Source of the DNA: Syntrophaceae bacterium UBA6255
GTDB taxonomy: Bacteria; Desulfobacterota; Syntrophia; Syntrophales; Smithellaceae
Length of the DNA stretch: 19,391 nucleotides
NCBI GenBank assembly: GCA_002441205.1
Contig: DJVN01000007.1
Location: 1-19,391, forward strand
Direction of reading: 5' to 3'
The first letter of the stretch is position 1; every line of letters begins with the position of its first letter. Below are positions 1 through 9,237 of this stretch, one piece after another. A program made the translations under genes and the position numbers. The notes beneath the pieces were generated by a model, which saw nothing but the letters and a program-made list of their open reading frames with translations, was not told the DNA's origin and made no database searches.

Positions 1-65
1 ACAGAATGGCTCTAATGATCGAGTAATAATATATTGCTGAGATAAAAATGTAATTGGAAAACTTG

Positions 66-2135
66 ATGGATTGTATTGATCATAAGGATAGATTTACATG
101 TGATTATTCCATAAATCATACGGTCAAACGATACATATTTGCTTTCTCGTCTTTATTTATACTTCTTTGTCTTGCCTATGGAAACAGCTTTCAAGGAACA
201 TGGGTATTTGACGATCATCATGACATCCTGCAAAATAAAATAATTTCGTCATTTAGCTTGCCTGATTTCTTTCGAACATACATCGCTGATCATTTTTCCA
301 GACCCATCGCCATTCTCAGCTTTTTTTTAAATTACCGTATCGGCGGCTATGATATTTATGGTTACCACATCGTTAATTTTACCATTCATTACGTCGCTAC
401 CCTTTTTGTCTTTCTGTTTGTTTATAAAACCATGTCGCTTCCATTACTCGCTGCTAAATACCGTGAATATGCGTATTCCATTGCTTTCTTGACGTCTGTA
501 TTCTGGTGCACATCTCCCCTTCATGTAACAGCGGTTACATTTATTACCCAAAGATATACAAGCTTAGCAGGAATGTTTTATTTCATGGCTATGTTTTTCT
601 TTGTTCAGGGTAGAACCGCGACGTTAAACAACACGTCTTCCGCGATCTGGCAATATATATTTTGTGCAATATCTGCTGTTATGGCTTTTCTTACAAAAGA
701 AAACGCGGCCATGCTCCCCGTCATCTTGTATTTTTATGACTTGTTGCTAATCAGAGGCGCAAATCAGGAAAATGTGCGCAAGGATATGAAAAGAATGATA
801 TGGCCATTGACAGGATTGCTGCTTGTGGGAATATTTTATCTGACGACAACCGGTTTCCCCTTGGATTATAAAGTCTATAATTTTACACTGACAGAAAAGC
901 TGCTAACAGAACCACGGATCGTTCTTTTTTATCTTTCACTGCTTATTTATCCGGTATCGACGCGGTTAACATTTGATCATGATTACATTCTTTCCACTTC
1001 TCTGTTTACCCCATGGACAACAGGCGTTTCGATTTTGATCATTCTTGGATTCATTGTGTGTGCTTTTATTACAGCACGCAAGAAACCTCTTGTTGCTTTC
1101 TGCATCCTGTTTTTCTTCCTGAACCATATCATTGAAAGTTCAATAATTCCCATTGAAATAATCTGGGAATACAGAAATTACGTTCCGTCGTTATCTTTTT
1201 TTATCCTGTTGGTTTTGTTTCTTTTGTGGACGCTTCAATTCTTTAGAAATAAGAAAATGATATTTTACATGATTTCAGGGTGTATTATCGTCCTGATCAT
1301 TGCGCAGGCTGATACAGTTCATCGAAGAAATACTTTATTTTATTCTGAAAAAATGCTTTGGATCGACAGCGCCTTAAAATCACCGGGGTTAAGCCGTCCT
1401 TACACCAATCTGGCGTTATTGTATTTTCAGGAAGGCAATATCAAAAAAGCATTGGAGGAAGCCCGGAAAGCTGTTTCATTGAATAAACACCCAAATGATC
1501 ATGCCTCAGCCACAATGTACACAAATTTAGCGACGTATCAGATTATGGTCAACGACCTGGAAGAGGCGCTTAAAAATATTCGTCATGCTTTGTCTTTGCA
1601 GCCATATTATGATTATGGACATGCTGCTACGGCAAATCTGATGATGAAAAAGGGAGATCTGGAATCAGCCGGCACATATATAACGCAGGCCATATTTTTA
1701 TCTCCGGATAAAGATGTTTTTCATTCGAGATATGCCTTAATTCTTTTCCATCAGGGAAAATTGCAGGAAGCTCTCAAACACGCATACAGCGCCCTGACGT
1801 TGAATAAAAATGTTTCAGAACCTAAAATGATCATTGCCGAGATCATGCGGCAGAAGAAATCATATGGCAAGGCGATTGCCTATTGGAATGATTATCTTCA
1901 GAATGTCCCCAGCGATCGGCGGGCAATGCTTGCTTTGATTGAATTGTACAGTTTAATTAATAAAAAAGATTTGGCAAAAGGAATGCTGAATTATCTGCTT
2001 ACTTTGGAAAATGGTAATCTTCAAAATTTGCTATCACAGAAAAACACCTATGATCATGTCTATAAAGTCGAGGGGAAGATATTAAAGCCTATCATTAGAA
2101 AATTACTCCAAGAGATGGGAGAATGCTGTAACTGA
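66..2135 (+). CDS. Multi-pass membrane GT-C-like glycosyltransferase with C-terminal TPR repeats
   Basis: A 689-residue protein in two halves. The N-terminal ~420 residues hold many hydrophobic helices. After the first helix comes an acidic motif, VFDDHHDI, with an adjacent Asp pair, and about 30 residues later an RPI motif. This is the pattern of GT-C enzymes of the TMTC/PMT type, where loop-1 acidic residues are catalytic and the donor is a polyprenyl-phosphate sugar. From about residue 440 to 650 there are TPR-like helical pairs, for example around NLALLYFQEGNIKKALEEA. The likely role is transfer of a sugar to a glycan or protein on the periplasmic side; the substrate cannot be read from sequence. 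The frame is open from a TTG at 54, but I chose the ATG at 66 because GGA lies 7 nt upstream; an in-frame TAA at 51-53 closes the frame above. The GT4 gene follows after 69 nt. Family call fairly sure, substrate unknown. Confidence 0.8.
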   Translation: MDCIDHKDRFTCDYSINHTVKRYIFAFSSLFILLCLAYGNSFQGTWVFDDHHDILQNKIISSFSLPDFFRTYIADHFSRPIAILSFFLNYRIGGYDIYGYHIVNFTIHYVATLFVFLFVYKTMSLPLLAAKYREYAYSIAFLTSVFWCTSPLHVTAVTFITQRYTSLAGMFYFMAMFFFVQGRTATLNNTSSAIWQYIFCAISAVMAFLTKENAAMLPVILYFYDLLLIRGANQENVRKDMKRMIWPLTGLLLVGIFYLTTTGFPLDYKVYNFTLTEKLLTEPRIVLFYLSLLIYPVSTRLTFDHDYILSTSLFTPWTTGVSILIILGFIVCAFITARKKPLVAFCILFFFLNHIIESSIIPIEIIWEYRNYVPSLSFFILLVLFLLWTLQFFRNKKMIFYMISGCIIVLIIAQADTVHRRNTLFYSEKMLWIDSALKSPGLSRPYTNLALLYFQEGNIKKALEEARKAVSLNKHPNDHASATMYTNLATYQIMVNDLEEALKNIRHALSLQPYYDYGHAATANLMMKKGDLESAGTYITQAIFLSPDKDVFHSRYALILFHQGKLQEALKHAYSALTLNKNVSEPKMIIAEIMRQKKSYGKAIAYWNDYLQNVPSDRRAMLALIELYSLINKKDLAKGMLNYLLTLENGNLQNLLSQKNTYDHVYKVEGKILKPIIRKLLQEMGECCN

Positions 2136-2204
2136 CGAGTCGTTAGGGTGACTTGTATTTATTAATGGATTATCAAAAAGGCTGGTCTTATATAAATTTA
2201 AATA

Positions 2205-3440
2205 ATGAAAAAATATTTCATTAAACATCCTCGTGTACTTGTTTTGACCTCAACTTTTCCCCGGTGGGAAAATGATGCCGAACCGGCGTTTGTTTTTGAG
2301 TTGTGCCGTCGCTTAACGTCCACATTTGATATAACGGTTCTTTGTCCCAGAACTCCGGATAGTAAAAAGCGGGAATTCATGGGGGGGTTGCGCGTCATCC
2401 GCTTTCCCTATTTTTTCCAACGCTGGGAGAAATTGGCCATGCATGGCGGAGGCATTCTCAATAAGCTGAAATCCAACCCTGTTTATTATTTACTTGTTCC
2501 TCTTTTTTTGATGGGTCAGTTGTGGTCATTGATACGTCTGTTGCGAAAAGAGCGGTTCGATTTGATTCATGCTCACTGGCTGATTCCTCAGGGATTGATT
2601 GCTGTTCTGGGTCTTATGCTCTCCCGTCGCAGAATTCCTTTGTTATGCACCTCGCATGGCGGTGATATTTTCGCCCTGCGCGGGGTACTTCTTGAACGTA
2701 TCAAGAGATGGATCATGGATAAAAGCCAGGCTTTTACCGTCGTCAGTCATGCCATGAAAAACAAAGTAATCGAGATCGGGGTTGCTCCTGACAGGGTACA
2801 AGTTATATCCATGGGTGTGGACTTAAAAAATCTTTTTACTCCGGACCATCAACTGACACGAAGTATGAGAGAATTGCTTTTTGTCGGAAGACTGGTACAG
2901 GGGAAGGGCATTGAGTTGCTTTTCGAAGCGATGACCAGAATAATTGATAAAAAACCGGACATACGCTTACTGCTGGCGGGAGCAGGGCCATTGGAAGGCG
3001 AACTGCGCACATGGGCGAAAGAAAATAAAATCTCTGACCATGTTAACTTTCTGGGGATGGTAAAACAATCATTACTGCCGGATCTTTATCGCCGAGCCGC
3101 TCTAGCCGTCTTTCCTTTTGTGGTGACAAAAAGCGGCGTACAGGAAGGATTCGGGCTGGTCGTTGTGGAAGCCATGGGATGTGAATGCCCGGTCGTTGCG
3201 GGTGACCTTCCGGCAATTCACGACAGCATTACGCATGGAGAAACCGGTTTGCTTGTTTCTTCCGGCAATCCGGAAGCTCTTGCTGAAACAATTCTCAGAG
3301 CGCTGAATGATCAGGATTTATGTTGCAGAATGGCAAGTGAAGCACGTAGGAGAGTGGTGGAGAGGTTTGATTGGGAAGTGATTGCGGAAAAATACGCAGG
3401 TGTTTATAAGCAGTTTATTGGTCAGGAGAATATATCTTGA
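2205..3440 (+). CDS. GT4-family glycosyltransferase
   Basis: A 411-residue cytoplasmic GT-B glycosyltransferase of usual length for family GT4. The N-terminal Rossmann half includes LTSTFPRWEND (residues 14-24) and an acceptor-side HAHW segment at about 122-125, followed by TSHGGD at 149-154. The C-terminal half begins near ELLFVGRLVQGKG (residues 223-235). The E-x7-E donor-binding motif is EGFGLVVVE, with Glu at 314 and 322. GT4 enzymes are retaining and use NDP-sugars, often mannose, glucose or GlcNAc; the sugar cannot be told here. It is co-directional with the GT-C gene upstream and convergent with the long minus-strand cluster, so it is probably expressed separately from it. No convincing Shine-Dalgarno precedes the ATG, but no other start fits. 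No clear terminator is visible in the 117 nt between it and the convergent gene. Confidence 0.9.
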   Translation: MKKYFIKHPRVLVLTSTFPRWENDAEPAFVFELCRRLTSTFDITVLCPRTPDSKKREFMGGLRVIRFPYFFQRWEKLAMHGGGILNKLKSNPVYYLLVPLFLMGQLWSLIRLLRKERFDLIHAHWLIPQGLIAVLGLMLSRRRIPLLCTSHGGDIFALRGVLLERIKRWIMDKSQAFTVVSHAMKNKVIEIGVAPDRVQVISMGVDLKNLFTPDHQLTRSMRELLFVGRLVQGKGIELLFEAMTRIIDKKPDIRLLLAGAGPLEGELRTWAKENKISDHVNFLGMVKQSLLPDLYRRAALAVFPFVVTKSGVQEGFGLVVVEAMGCECPVVAGDLPAIHDSITHGETGLLVSSGNPEALAETILRALNDQDLCCRMASEARRRVVERFDWEVIAEKYAGVYKQFIGQENIS

Positions 3441-3557
3441 TTCAATTGATCGCTTTGCTAGAAATAGGATGAAGATATATTGCGACACATCCATGAAGGA
3501 GGTAATCCGGTAAATCGTTCATAGGGGTAATTCGCTGCAGCACAGACTATATGTTAT

Positions 3558-4415
3558 CTACAAGTCGCGTACATAAAGGTTGTTTTTCAGACCGTCTATT
3601 AATCCGGCAAACCAAAGCACGACAAAATCAAAATGAAACGTCACAATATGAAAAAGAAGTGCCGACAGCAGAAGGAGAATCTGCTTGGGTGCATAGTGGC
3701 CGTATTTCTTATAGATAAGGATAGCATTTCTGAGTTTGTAATAAACCCATATCTTGCTGTTAAACATTTTAACAACATTCATTCCCGTAACCTGGTTCTT
3801 AAACGGGTGATACATGATGCTGTCCGTATTCATGATGATTTTTCTGCCGCTTGCTTGCGCCCTCAGGTTATATTCCGTGTCATCGCCATAGATAAAAAAT
3901 CTTTTCTCCGGATAACCGATCTCCCGGATGGTTTCCCGATGGACAAGAAAGCCATTGAAGGGCAGGGAATATCCTTCGTGCAGGCCGCTCATCAGTTTGG
4001 CCTTGATTCCCCATAAAACGGTCTTCTTGTCTTCCAGGCTCAGGATAATTGGCGAATACACATCTCTCGGATTATTGACACCCATCATTAATGTCTTGAG
4101 GCAATGTTGATCCGGAAGGCAGTCGTCATCCATCATCCAGACCCATGTCGCCCCGCTTTCGAAGGCAAGCTTTGTTCCGGAATAAAACCCGCCAGCACCA
4201 CCGGTGTTCTGATTCAATTTTTTATAAATAATTCGCGGATTGTCTGGAAATTCCTGTTCTATGAAATCCTGCGTGCCATCTGTTGAAGCATTATCAACAA
4301 TAATGATGGCTTCCGGTTGTAGGCTTTGTCCAAGTAAAGCATCAATGTTGCTTTTCAATGTCATTTTTCTATTAAACGTAACGACTACAGCATATATTAG
4401 ATTATTTGTATCCAT
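3558..4415 (-). CDS. GT2-family glycosyltransferase, galactofuranosyl/rhamnosyltransferase-like
   Basis: A 285-residue GT-A glycosyltransferase of the COG1216 type. Visible motifs in order: VVVTFNR (10-16), IIVDNASTDGT (38-48), NTGGAGGF (70-77), the metal-binding MDDDCL (95-100), GDDTEY (177-182) supplying the likely catalytic base, and His203. The NxGGxGGF motif with a later DDxE is typical of GlfT-like galactofuranosyltransferases and rhamnosyltransferases. A hydrophobic C-terminal stretch (about 245-276) suggests membrane association. The frame is open to a TTG at 4424; I prefer the ATG at 4415, which overlaps the upstream gene by 14 nt, consistent with translational coupling. It is the last gene of the minus-strand cluster. 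Proximity to the UDP-galactopyranose mutase gene makes UDP-Galf the likely donor, but that is inference. Confidence 0.88.
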   Translation of the reverse strand: MDTNNLIYAVVVTFNRKMTLKSNIDALLGQSLQPEAIIIVDNASTDGTQDFIEQEFPDNPRIIYKKLNQNTGGAGGFYSGTKLAFESGATWVWMMDDDCLPDQHCLKTLMMGVNNPRDVYSPIILSLEDKKTVLWGIKAKLMSGLHEGYSLPFNGFLVHRETIREIGYPEKRFFIYGDDTEYNLRAQASGRKIIMNTDSIMYHPFKNQVTGMNVVKMFNSKIWVYYKLRNAILIYKKYGHYAPKQILLLLSALLFHIVTFHFDFVVLWFAGLIDGLKNNLYVRDL

Positions 4416-5832
4416 GATTTCCAATAGACATTAATCCTGTTTTAGGTTGACTGACATATTGAAGGCTCTTATACAATAAGAAGGGTAATACGAGAAGGGC
4501 CATGATTTCGCTATAGCAAATCAAAAAGAGAATTTTTATTATGGAGAATGTATTTGTGTCAGTAAAGGAAATGATTTCCCCTTTTTTATTAAACATAATT
4601 GATCTTTTCCCAAAGTATATAAATGGCGTGGGTATTACGGATGCGATGGCATCGAATTTTTGTTTTTTAATGGCAATGGATTCTTTGATTAAATAGGATA
4701 AATTACTCATTTTTTGTCTGTTCAGAATGTGAATTTTATATCCTTTAAAATATTCGATTCGATCATCTCGCGACAAAATGGTTATTTCCGCTTCAGGATA
4801 TTTATTCCTTAAACAATTAATGACAGTCATGCATTCCTCGGATGTGATTCCAATGGAAGAAATTAATATTTTTTTGAAGGAATTATGTTCAGCTGTGCGG
4901 GTTTCATATGTAGTTTTAGGCGCATTGCTTTGTGCGATATTATGAATAGATAGTTTTCCCCATTGATTATTCATGTAATCTGAAAACGCTTTATACATCA
5001 ATCCGGCTTCAAATGTTTGGGACTGGTTTTTTAGAAAGAAATAAATTTTGGATTGAGATCTTAAATAGCAATAGAATATCTTTGTCCGTTGAAAAAATGA
5101 CGTGTGCTTGGTGTACACCAGTAGTGGATTACGAATCCCGTAATAGTAATTGGTTGTGGCGCCCCTTTCTCTTTCCGTAAACGATCCATGATAAACAATG
5201 GATTGCGGAGCGGCAACAACGTTATACCCGTGTTCCTTGAAAGAGAGTCCCCATTCCATGTCATCCCAGAAAAGGAATAGACGACCATCCATGATGCCAA
5301 CGTCTTTTAAAGCTTTTACATCTATGAGCGCCGAACAGATAGCGACATAATCGACGGGAATAATATTTTCTATTTCCGTAATGGTGTTTCGATAAACCGG
5401 GATAGTGCCTATAACATCCCAGCGAATGTTGGCGCCTAACTCAACAGTTATTTTCCTATTATCAATATCCTTGACGTGCGAACCCACCATGCCGATGCGT
5501 GCATCGGTTTTCATGGCATTTACCAACTCTGTCAGTGTATTGTTTTGAATTTTGGCATCATTATCAAGCAGCCAAATATAATCATAACCTCCGAGTTTCA
5601 GGATGTGATCAACTCCTGTATTGAATCCGCCGGTTCCACCCAGATTTTCTTTGTTGATAATCAATTGAACATGTGGAAATCTAACCCTGATGGCTTCCGG
5701 GGAACCGTCTGTTGAAGCGTTGTCGACCACAAAGACATCGAATGCTGGAGACTTGACGCCGGCAAGATCATTGAGCAAATCCAGCACGTCGGCCTTTTTA
5801 TTCCAGTTGACAACTACAGCAGCGATATTCAT
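4402..5832 (-). CDS. GT2-family glycosyltransferase with extra C-terminal domain (GlfT-like)
   Basis: A 476-residue protein. Residues 1-290 are a GT-A glycosyltransferase paralogous to the next gene downstream: VVVNWNK (6-12), VVDNASTDGS (35-44), NLGGTGGF (63-70), LLDNDAKI (88-95, the DxD), and WDDMEWGL (189-196) with a DDxE-type base. Residues about 318-415 form a second alpha/beta unit beginning KKILISSIGITSEE; this resembles the first strand-helix of GT9 heptosyltransferase-like folds, but the resemblance is weak and I would not name it. A hydrophobic helix follows at about 430-455. Typical relatives of this GT2 class are about 280-330 residues, so the C-terminal ~180 residues are an addition. 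The ATG lies 28 nt after the glf stop, with a GGAG 11 nt upstream. Donor is probably UDP-Galf or dTDP-rhamnose. Confidence 0.85.
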   Translation of the reverse strand: MNIAAVVVNWNKKADVLDLLNDLAGVKSPAFDVFVVDNASTDGSPEAIRVRFPHVQLIINKENLGGTGGFNTGVDHILKLGGYDYIWLLDNDAKIQNNTLTELVNAMKTDARIGMVGSHVKDIDNRKITVELGANIRWDVIGTIPVYRNTITEIENIIPVDYVAICSALIDVKALKDVGIMDGRLFLFWDDMEWGLSFKEHGYNVVAAPQSIVYHGSFTERERGATTNYYYGIRNPLLVYTKHTSFFQRTKIFYCYLRSQSKIYFFLKNQSQTFEAGLMYKAFSDYMNNQWGKLSIHNIAQSNAPKTTYETRTAEHNSFKKILISSIGITSEECMTVINCLRNKYPEAEITILSRDDRIEYFKGYKIHILNRQKMSNLSYLIKESIAIKKQKFDAIASVIPTPFIYFGKRSIMFNKKGEIISFTDTNTFSIIKILFLICYSEIMALLVLPFLLYKSLQYVSQPKTGLMSIGNHGYK

Positions 5833-5860
5833 GTTAATATGATCTCCAAGGTGCTTCCAT

Positions 5861-6970
5861 TCATGAAACGATGGTTTTGAATCTATCCAATGCCGCTTCT
5901 ATTGTATGATACATGTCATAATATTTATAATCGGCCAGACGTCCGCCAAAAATAACCTTCTTCTCGCCTTTGGCCAGTTTTTGATATCCATCCAGTAGTT
6001 GTTTGTCAGAATCGGAATTAACAGGATAGTATGGATCATCATGATCGATGCATGAATTTTCTTTGATAATGACCGAAATATTCTTTTTGAAGTTTCTTTC
6101 CAGATGAAGGTGCTTCGGTTCATGGATTCTTGTGTATGGAATATCCTCATCCGCAAAGTTCATAACGCTGGTGCCCTGATAATCATCGATTTCAACAACT
6201 GTTTGTTCGAATTTTACAGACCTCCATCGGAGTTTCCCTGCCGAATAGTTGAAATATCGGTCAATCTGCCCTGTATAAATGAGTGTTCCGCAGGATTTCA
6301 GCCAATATTCTCTATCCTTAAAGAAGTCTGTATTTAATTCGACTGGAATATCTTGAAGCATATTGACGAAAAGAGATGTATATCCATTAAGCGGCAAGCC
6401 TTGATAGTAATCATTGAAATAGGAATCAAAGAACGACGACCGGACAGGCAGCCTCGTAATAATTTCAGCCGGCAAATCCTTCGGATCAATTCCCCATTGC
6501 TTTTTCGTATATCCTTTGATGAAGGCTTCATAAAGATCGATACCTATCAAACTGATGGCCTTTTCTTCCAGATTCTTGGGGTTGGTTATATGAGGACGTT
6601 TGGAGTTAATGAATGCTTCCACGTCATCTGGTTTTAAATTTATTCCATAAAAAGCATTGATGGTTCCAAGATTAATCGGCATAGAGTAAACCTTGTTCTT
6701 AAATGTTGTAAGTACTCTGTGTTGATAGCGGTTAAATTCTCCAAACTGATTTATGTAGTCCCAAGTTGATTTTTTGCTGCAATGAAAGATATGGGTTCCG
6801 TATTTGTGGACAATGATATTGGTATCTTCATATTCATAAGAGTAACAATTGCCGCCGATATGGTCGCGACGATCAATGACCAAAACGGATTTTCCGATGT
6901 TATGCAGCCTTTCCGCAAGGACGGCTCCATAAAAACCGCTGCCAATAATAATGAAATCATAATGCTTCAT
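5861..6970 (-). CDS. glf: UDP-galactopyranose mutase
   Basis: A 369-residue flavoenzyme that interconverts UDP-galactopyranose and UDP-galactofuranose using reduced FAD. The N-terminus has the dinucleotide-binding motif IIGSGFYGAV (8-17), then the family signatures RRDHIGGNCYS and YGTHIFH. Toward the C-terminus are IYTGQIDRYFNY, LRWRSVKFE and YTRIHEPKHL, which match the conserved substrate-binding blocks carrying the active-site arginines. Length is normal for bacterial Glf. The frame extends to a GTG at 6979, but I chose the ATG at 6970 because a GAGG-type Shine-Dalgarno sits 8-9 nt upstream and the Rossmann strand then starts where expected. It lies between a GT2 gene and two GlfT-like GT2 genes, which points to a galactofuranose-containing polymer. 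Confidence 0.96.
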   Translation of the reverse strand: MKHYDFIIIGSGFYGAVLAERLHNIGKSVLVIDRRDHIGGNCYSYEYEDTNIIVHKYGTHIFHCSKKSTWDYINQFGEFNRYQHRVLTTFKNKVYSMPINLGTINAFYGINLKPDDVEAFINSKRPHITNPKNLEEKAISLIGIDLYEAFIKGYTKKQWGIDPKDLPAEIITRLPVRSSFFDSYFNDYYQGLPLNGYTSLFVNMLQDIPVELNTDFFKDREYWLKSCGTLIYTGQIDRYFNYSAGKLRWRSVKFEQTVVEIDDYQGTSVMNFADEDIPYTRIHEPKHLHLERNFKKNISVIIKENSCIDHDDPYYPVNSDSDKQLLDGYQKLAKGEKKVIFGGRLADYKYYDMYHTIEAALDRFKTIVS

Positions 6971-7006
6971 ACCAAACACCTCACTATCAATCTTTTATAA
7001 ATGCGA

Positions 7007-7993
7007 TCACCATAAGTGCTTGATTCTTAGTTTATTCAATATAGTTCTAAGCTTATAAGACACCCACCGTTTTGGGAAAATGATTCGCTGCAATACAAGG
7101 GGATCCAGACATCTAATGAAGGGTAAGGTATAGAGTGGTTGCATCGGTCGCGCAGATGAATCAAGTGTCCGCGCATAATGGCCAATATCCGTCCAGAATT
7201 TTGGCTCAAGAAAAAAAGCGGTGTGTACTAACGTCCAGAGATTTGACGCAATTGCGTTTTGACGTTCTGGATTTAAACGGCCAGATTGTCGGATCTGATC
7301 ATAGGCGCACAGTAACATGGGAACAACAATCTTTCGAGCATCATTGTGCGGTAGTGCCAAAGAGGTTCGTTGATTCCAGTGATGATACCATACTCCAACA
7401 ACACGGTTGATTTTCTGCCAGCGTATTTCTTTTGCTGCGCACAGATTGTATAAAAATTCAAGATCTTGAGATTTTACAGTATTAGGATTCCATTGGATGT
7501 CGGCAATTGCCTTTCGCCGGAAGATATGGGCCGTTGGATGGCAATTGCACCATGGTCCAAGCACTGCGGCGCAAAAATCAGCTGTTACAGGTTGATTCCA
7601 GATATTAAAAGTTTTGCCAAGTTCATTAACTAATTCAACATTTCCTGAAACGACATCTGCAGAGGAGGACGTGATGACGTCATATTGTATGCGAGCGCCT
7701 TCCGGTATTAAATAATCATCATCATCCAAAAAACGCACAAATTTGCCGCGTGCCGCCTCCAATCCAGCATTTCGTGCGATATTGGCATTGGCTTCGGGTA
7801 TCGGGATGATACGAACGGTGCGATCACCGAGAAATGGTTTTAAAGATTCCTTCCAGGATTCATCAGGGCCGTTAGGCGCGACAATCACTTCCACCTCGCC
7901 CGGTTTCATGCCCGCCAGTGCGCTTTCTACGGCGCGGGGGAGATATTGAGGGCGATTCGCGGTGGGTATGATGACGGATAATTTGGGGTCCAT
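7007..7993 (-). CDS. GT2-family glycosyltransferase
   Basis: A 328-residue GT-A glycosyltransferase from the chosen start. Motifs: KLSVIIPTANRP (4-15), the nucleotide-binding segment VEVIVAPNGPDES (34-46), NIARNAGLEAARG (71-83) and the metal-binding FLDDDD (88-93). Later come a CHPTAHIFRRKA segment and QDLEFLYNL, the usual place of the catalytic base. It would add one sugar to the lipid-linked chain in the cytoplasm; donor unknown. The frame is open to a GTG at 8050, giving 19 more residues that are basic and amphipathic; neither start has a good Shine-Dalgarno. I chose the ATG at 7993 because GT2 proteins usually start just before the first beta strand. With that start the gap to the upstream GT4 gene is 111 nt, with the GTG it is 54 nt. 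Confidence 0.87.
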   Translation of the reverse strand: MDPKLSVIIPTANRPQYLPRAVESALAGMKPGEVEVIVAPNGPDESWKESLKPFLGDRTVRIIPIPEANANIARNAGLEAARGKFVRFLDDDDYLIPEGARIQYDVITSSSADVVSGNVELVNELGKTFNIWNQPVTADFCAAVLGPWCNCHPTAHIFRRKAIADIQWNPNTVKSQDLEFLYNLCAAKEIRWQKINRVVGVWYHHWNQRTSLALPHNDARKIVVPMLLCAYDQIRQSGRLNPERQNAIASNLWTLVHTAFFLEPKFWTDIGHYARTLDSSARPMQPLYTLPFIRCLDPLVLQRIIFPKRWVSYKLRTILNKLRIKHLW

Positions 7994-8104
7994 TGTTTTA
8001 ATTGCGTCCAATAATCTTTGGTATATTGATTGAAACAGGCGTCGAAACACACCGACTTAAACCGCCCAAGGCAAAAATTCCGAAACTGGTGATAGGGAGA
8101 AAGA

Positions 8105-9181
8105 TTATCTTTCCGCATTATATACGTTATAGGTGTCTTGAGCAATTTGATTCCAATCAAAAGACGTTGCTTTTTGATAGTTATATTGGCCTGGAGTCAT
8201 TAAATCAGCGTTTAATGCTTGATGAATGGCATTCTGTAAGCCTGATTCTTCCCGAGGGTTGTAAAGAAAACCTCCATTTTTATCCATGACCTCGGGGATA
8301 GAGCCCATCTTAGGACATATAATGGCTTTCCCAAAGGACATAGCCAGTATGACGGAACCTGAATTCAGTATATCCTGAAAAGGAAGCACCACAGCGTCTG
8401 AAGCATTCATGAATATCTCTACTTCATTATCTGGAACAAACCGGAGAAATGTTTTAATCTGGTTATAACCGTGGCAGAAATTTTCTATTTCATGTCTAAG
8501 AGACTCTGTCGAAGTTTTGCCAACGACTAAAAGGATAGCCTGTGAATCTGATAGTTTTTTGAATTCTTCAATCAAATAAAAAATTCCTTTATAAGAACGG
8601 ATCTGGCCAAAGTAGAGAAAAACTTTTTTTTCATGCGATATGCCTAATTTATTTCTTGCTTCAGCTTTAGATATTTTATTTCTGTAGCTGTTGATATAAT
8701 GCCCATGAGGAATCAATGTAAATTTAATTCTTAAATGTTCAGGCAATTTATAGTTTTGAAAAGCCGCATTCACTGTAAAAGAAGACATGACGATAATTTT
8801 ATTGTAAAGTAACATGCAGCAAATACGCTGAAAGTGCTTTTCCAGGGTAGGATGTCGTTTTTCATGGTTGGATATATTGTGAATGGTCCAGATTAATCTT
8901 ACGCCAAGGATTTTTAACAAAAGAAGTTCTAAAAAAAAATGAATAAATTTTAAAATGCTTAAGATTGTGCTCTTGCCCAGCATAAATCGATCTGTCCAAT
9001 GCAGATGAACGATATCCGGAATCCCGTATAGCCTTGCTGCTCGCAGAAGGGGGAAAATGCGATTTGGAATATATTTAATATATTTTACTTCAACACCATA
9101 TCCTCTTAATGAATCAGCTAAAATACGTTGATAGGGATTGTTGCTATAATATGGGATGAAAAATGCCTTCATTTGATTCAT
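8105..9181 (-). CDS. GT4-like (GT-B) glycosyltransferase
   Basis: A 358-residue GT-B glycosyltransferase. The N-terminal half starts with a strand (MKAFFIPYYS) followed by NPYQRILADSL, a recurrent opening of a GT4 subgroup in exopolysaccharide clusters. HLHWTD at 59-64 and WTIHN at 98-102 are typical acceptor-side motifs. The C-terminal half has FLYFGQIRSYKG (188-199), then SDAVVLPFQDILNSGSVILA (261-280), the donor-site region. The classic E-x7-E is replaced here by a DILNSGS context; such variation is known in GT4, so I do not call it inactive. ATGs at 9181 and 9172 are both possible, and neither has a clear ribosome site. Neighbours are a methyltransferase upstream (56-nt gap) and a GT2 downstream. 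Family fold is secure; donor and linkage are not. Confidence 0.86.
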   Translation of the reverse strand: MNQMKAFFIPYYSNNPYQRILADSLRGYGVEVKYIKYIPNRIFPLLRAARLYGIPDIVHLHWTDRFMLGKSTILSILKFIHFFLELLLLKILGVRLIWTIHNISNHEKRHPTLEKHFQRICCMLLYNKIIVMSSFTVNAAFQNYKLPEHLRIKFTLIPHGHYINSYRNKISKAEARNKLGISHEKKVFLYFGQIRSYKGIFYLIEEFKKLSDSQAILLVVGKTSTESLRHEIENFCHGYNQIKTFLRFVPDNEVEIFMNASDAVVLPFQDILNSGSVILAMSFGKAIICPKMGSIPEVMDKNGGFLYNPREESGLQNAIHQALNADLMTPGQYNYQKATSFDWNQIAQDTYNVYNAER

Positions 9182-9237
9182 TAGTTAAAATTTGTGATTA
9201 AAAATGAGGGATCTAAACCATTATGATAGAAGGTGTA

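Noticed and set aside
2132..2146. Small hairpin over the stop codon of the GT-C gene, possible terminator
   Set aside because: The stem is about 6 bp with a triloop and includes a wobble pair; no T-tract follows.
3633..4434. Several plus-strand open frames opposite the GT2 gene
   Set aside because: They are antisense to a gene with intact catalytic motifs and show no protein-family signatures.
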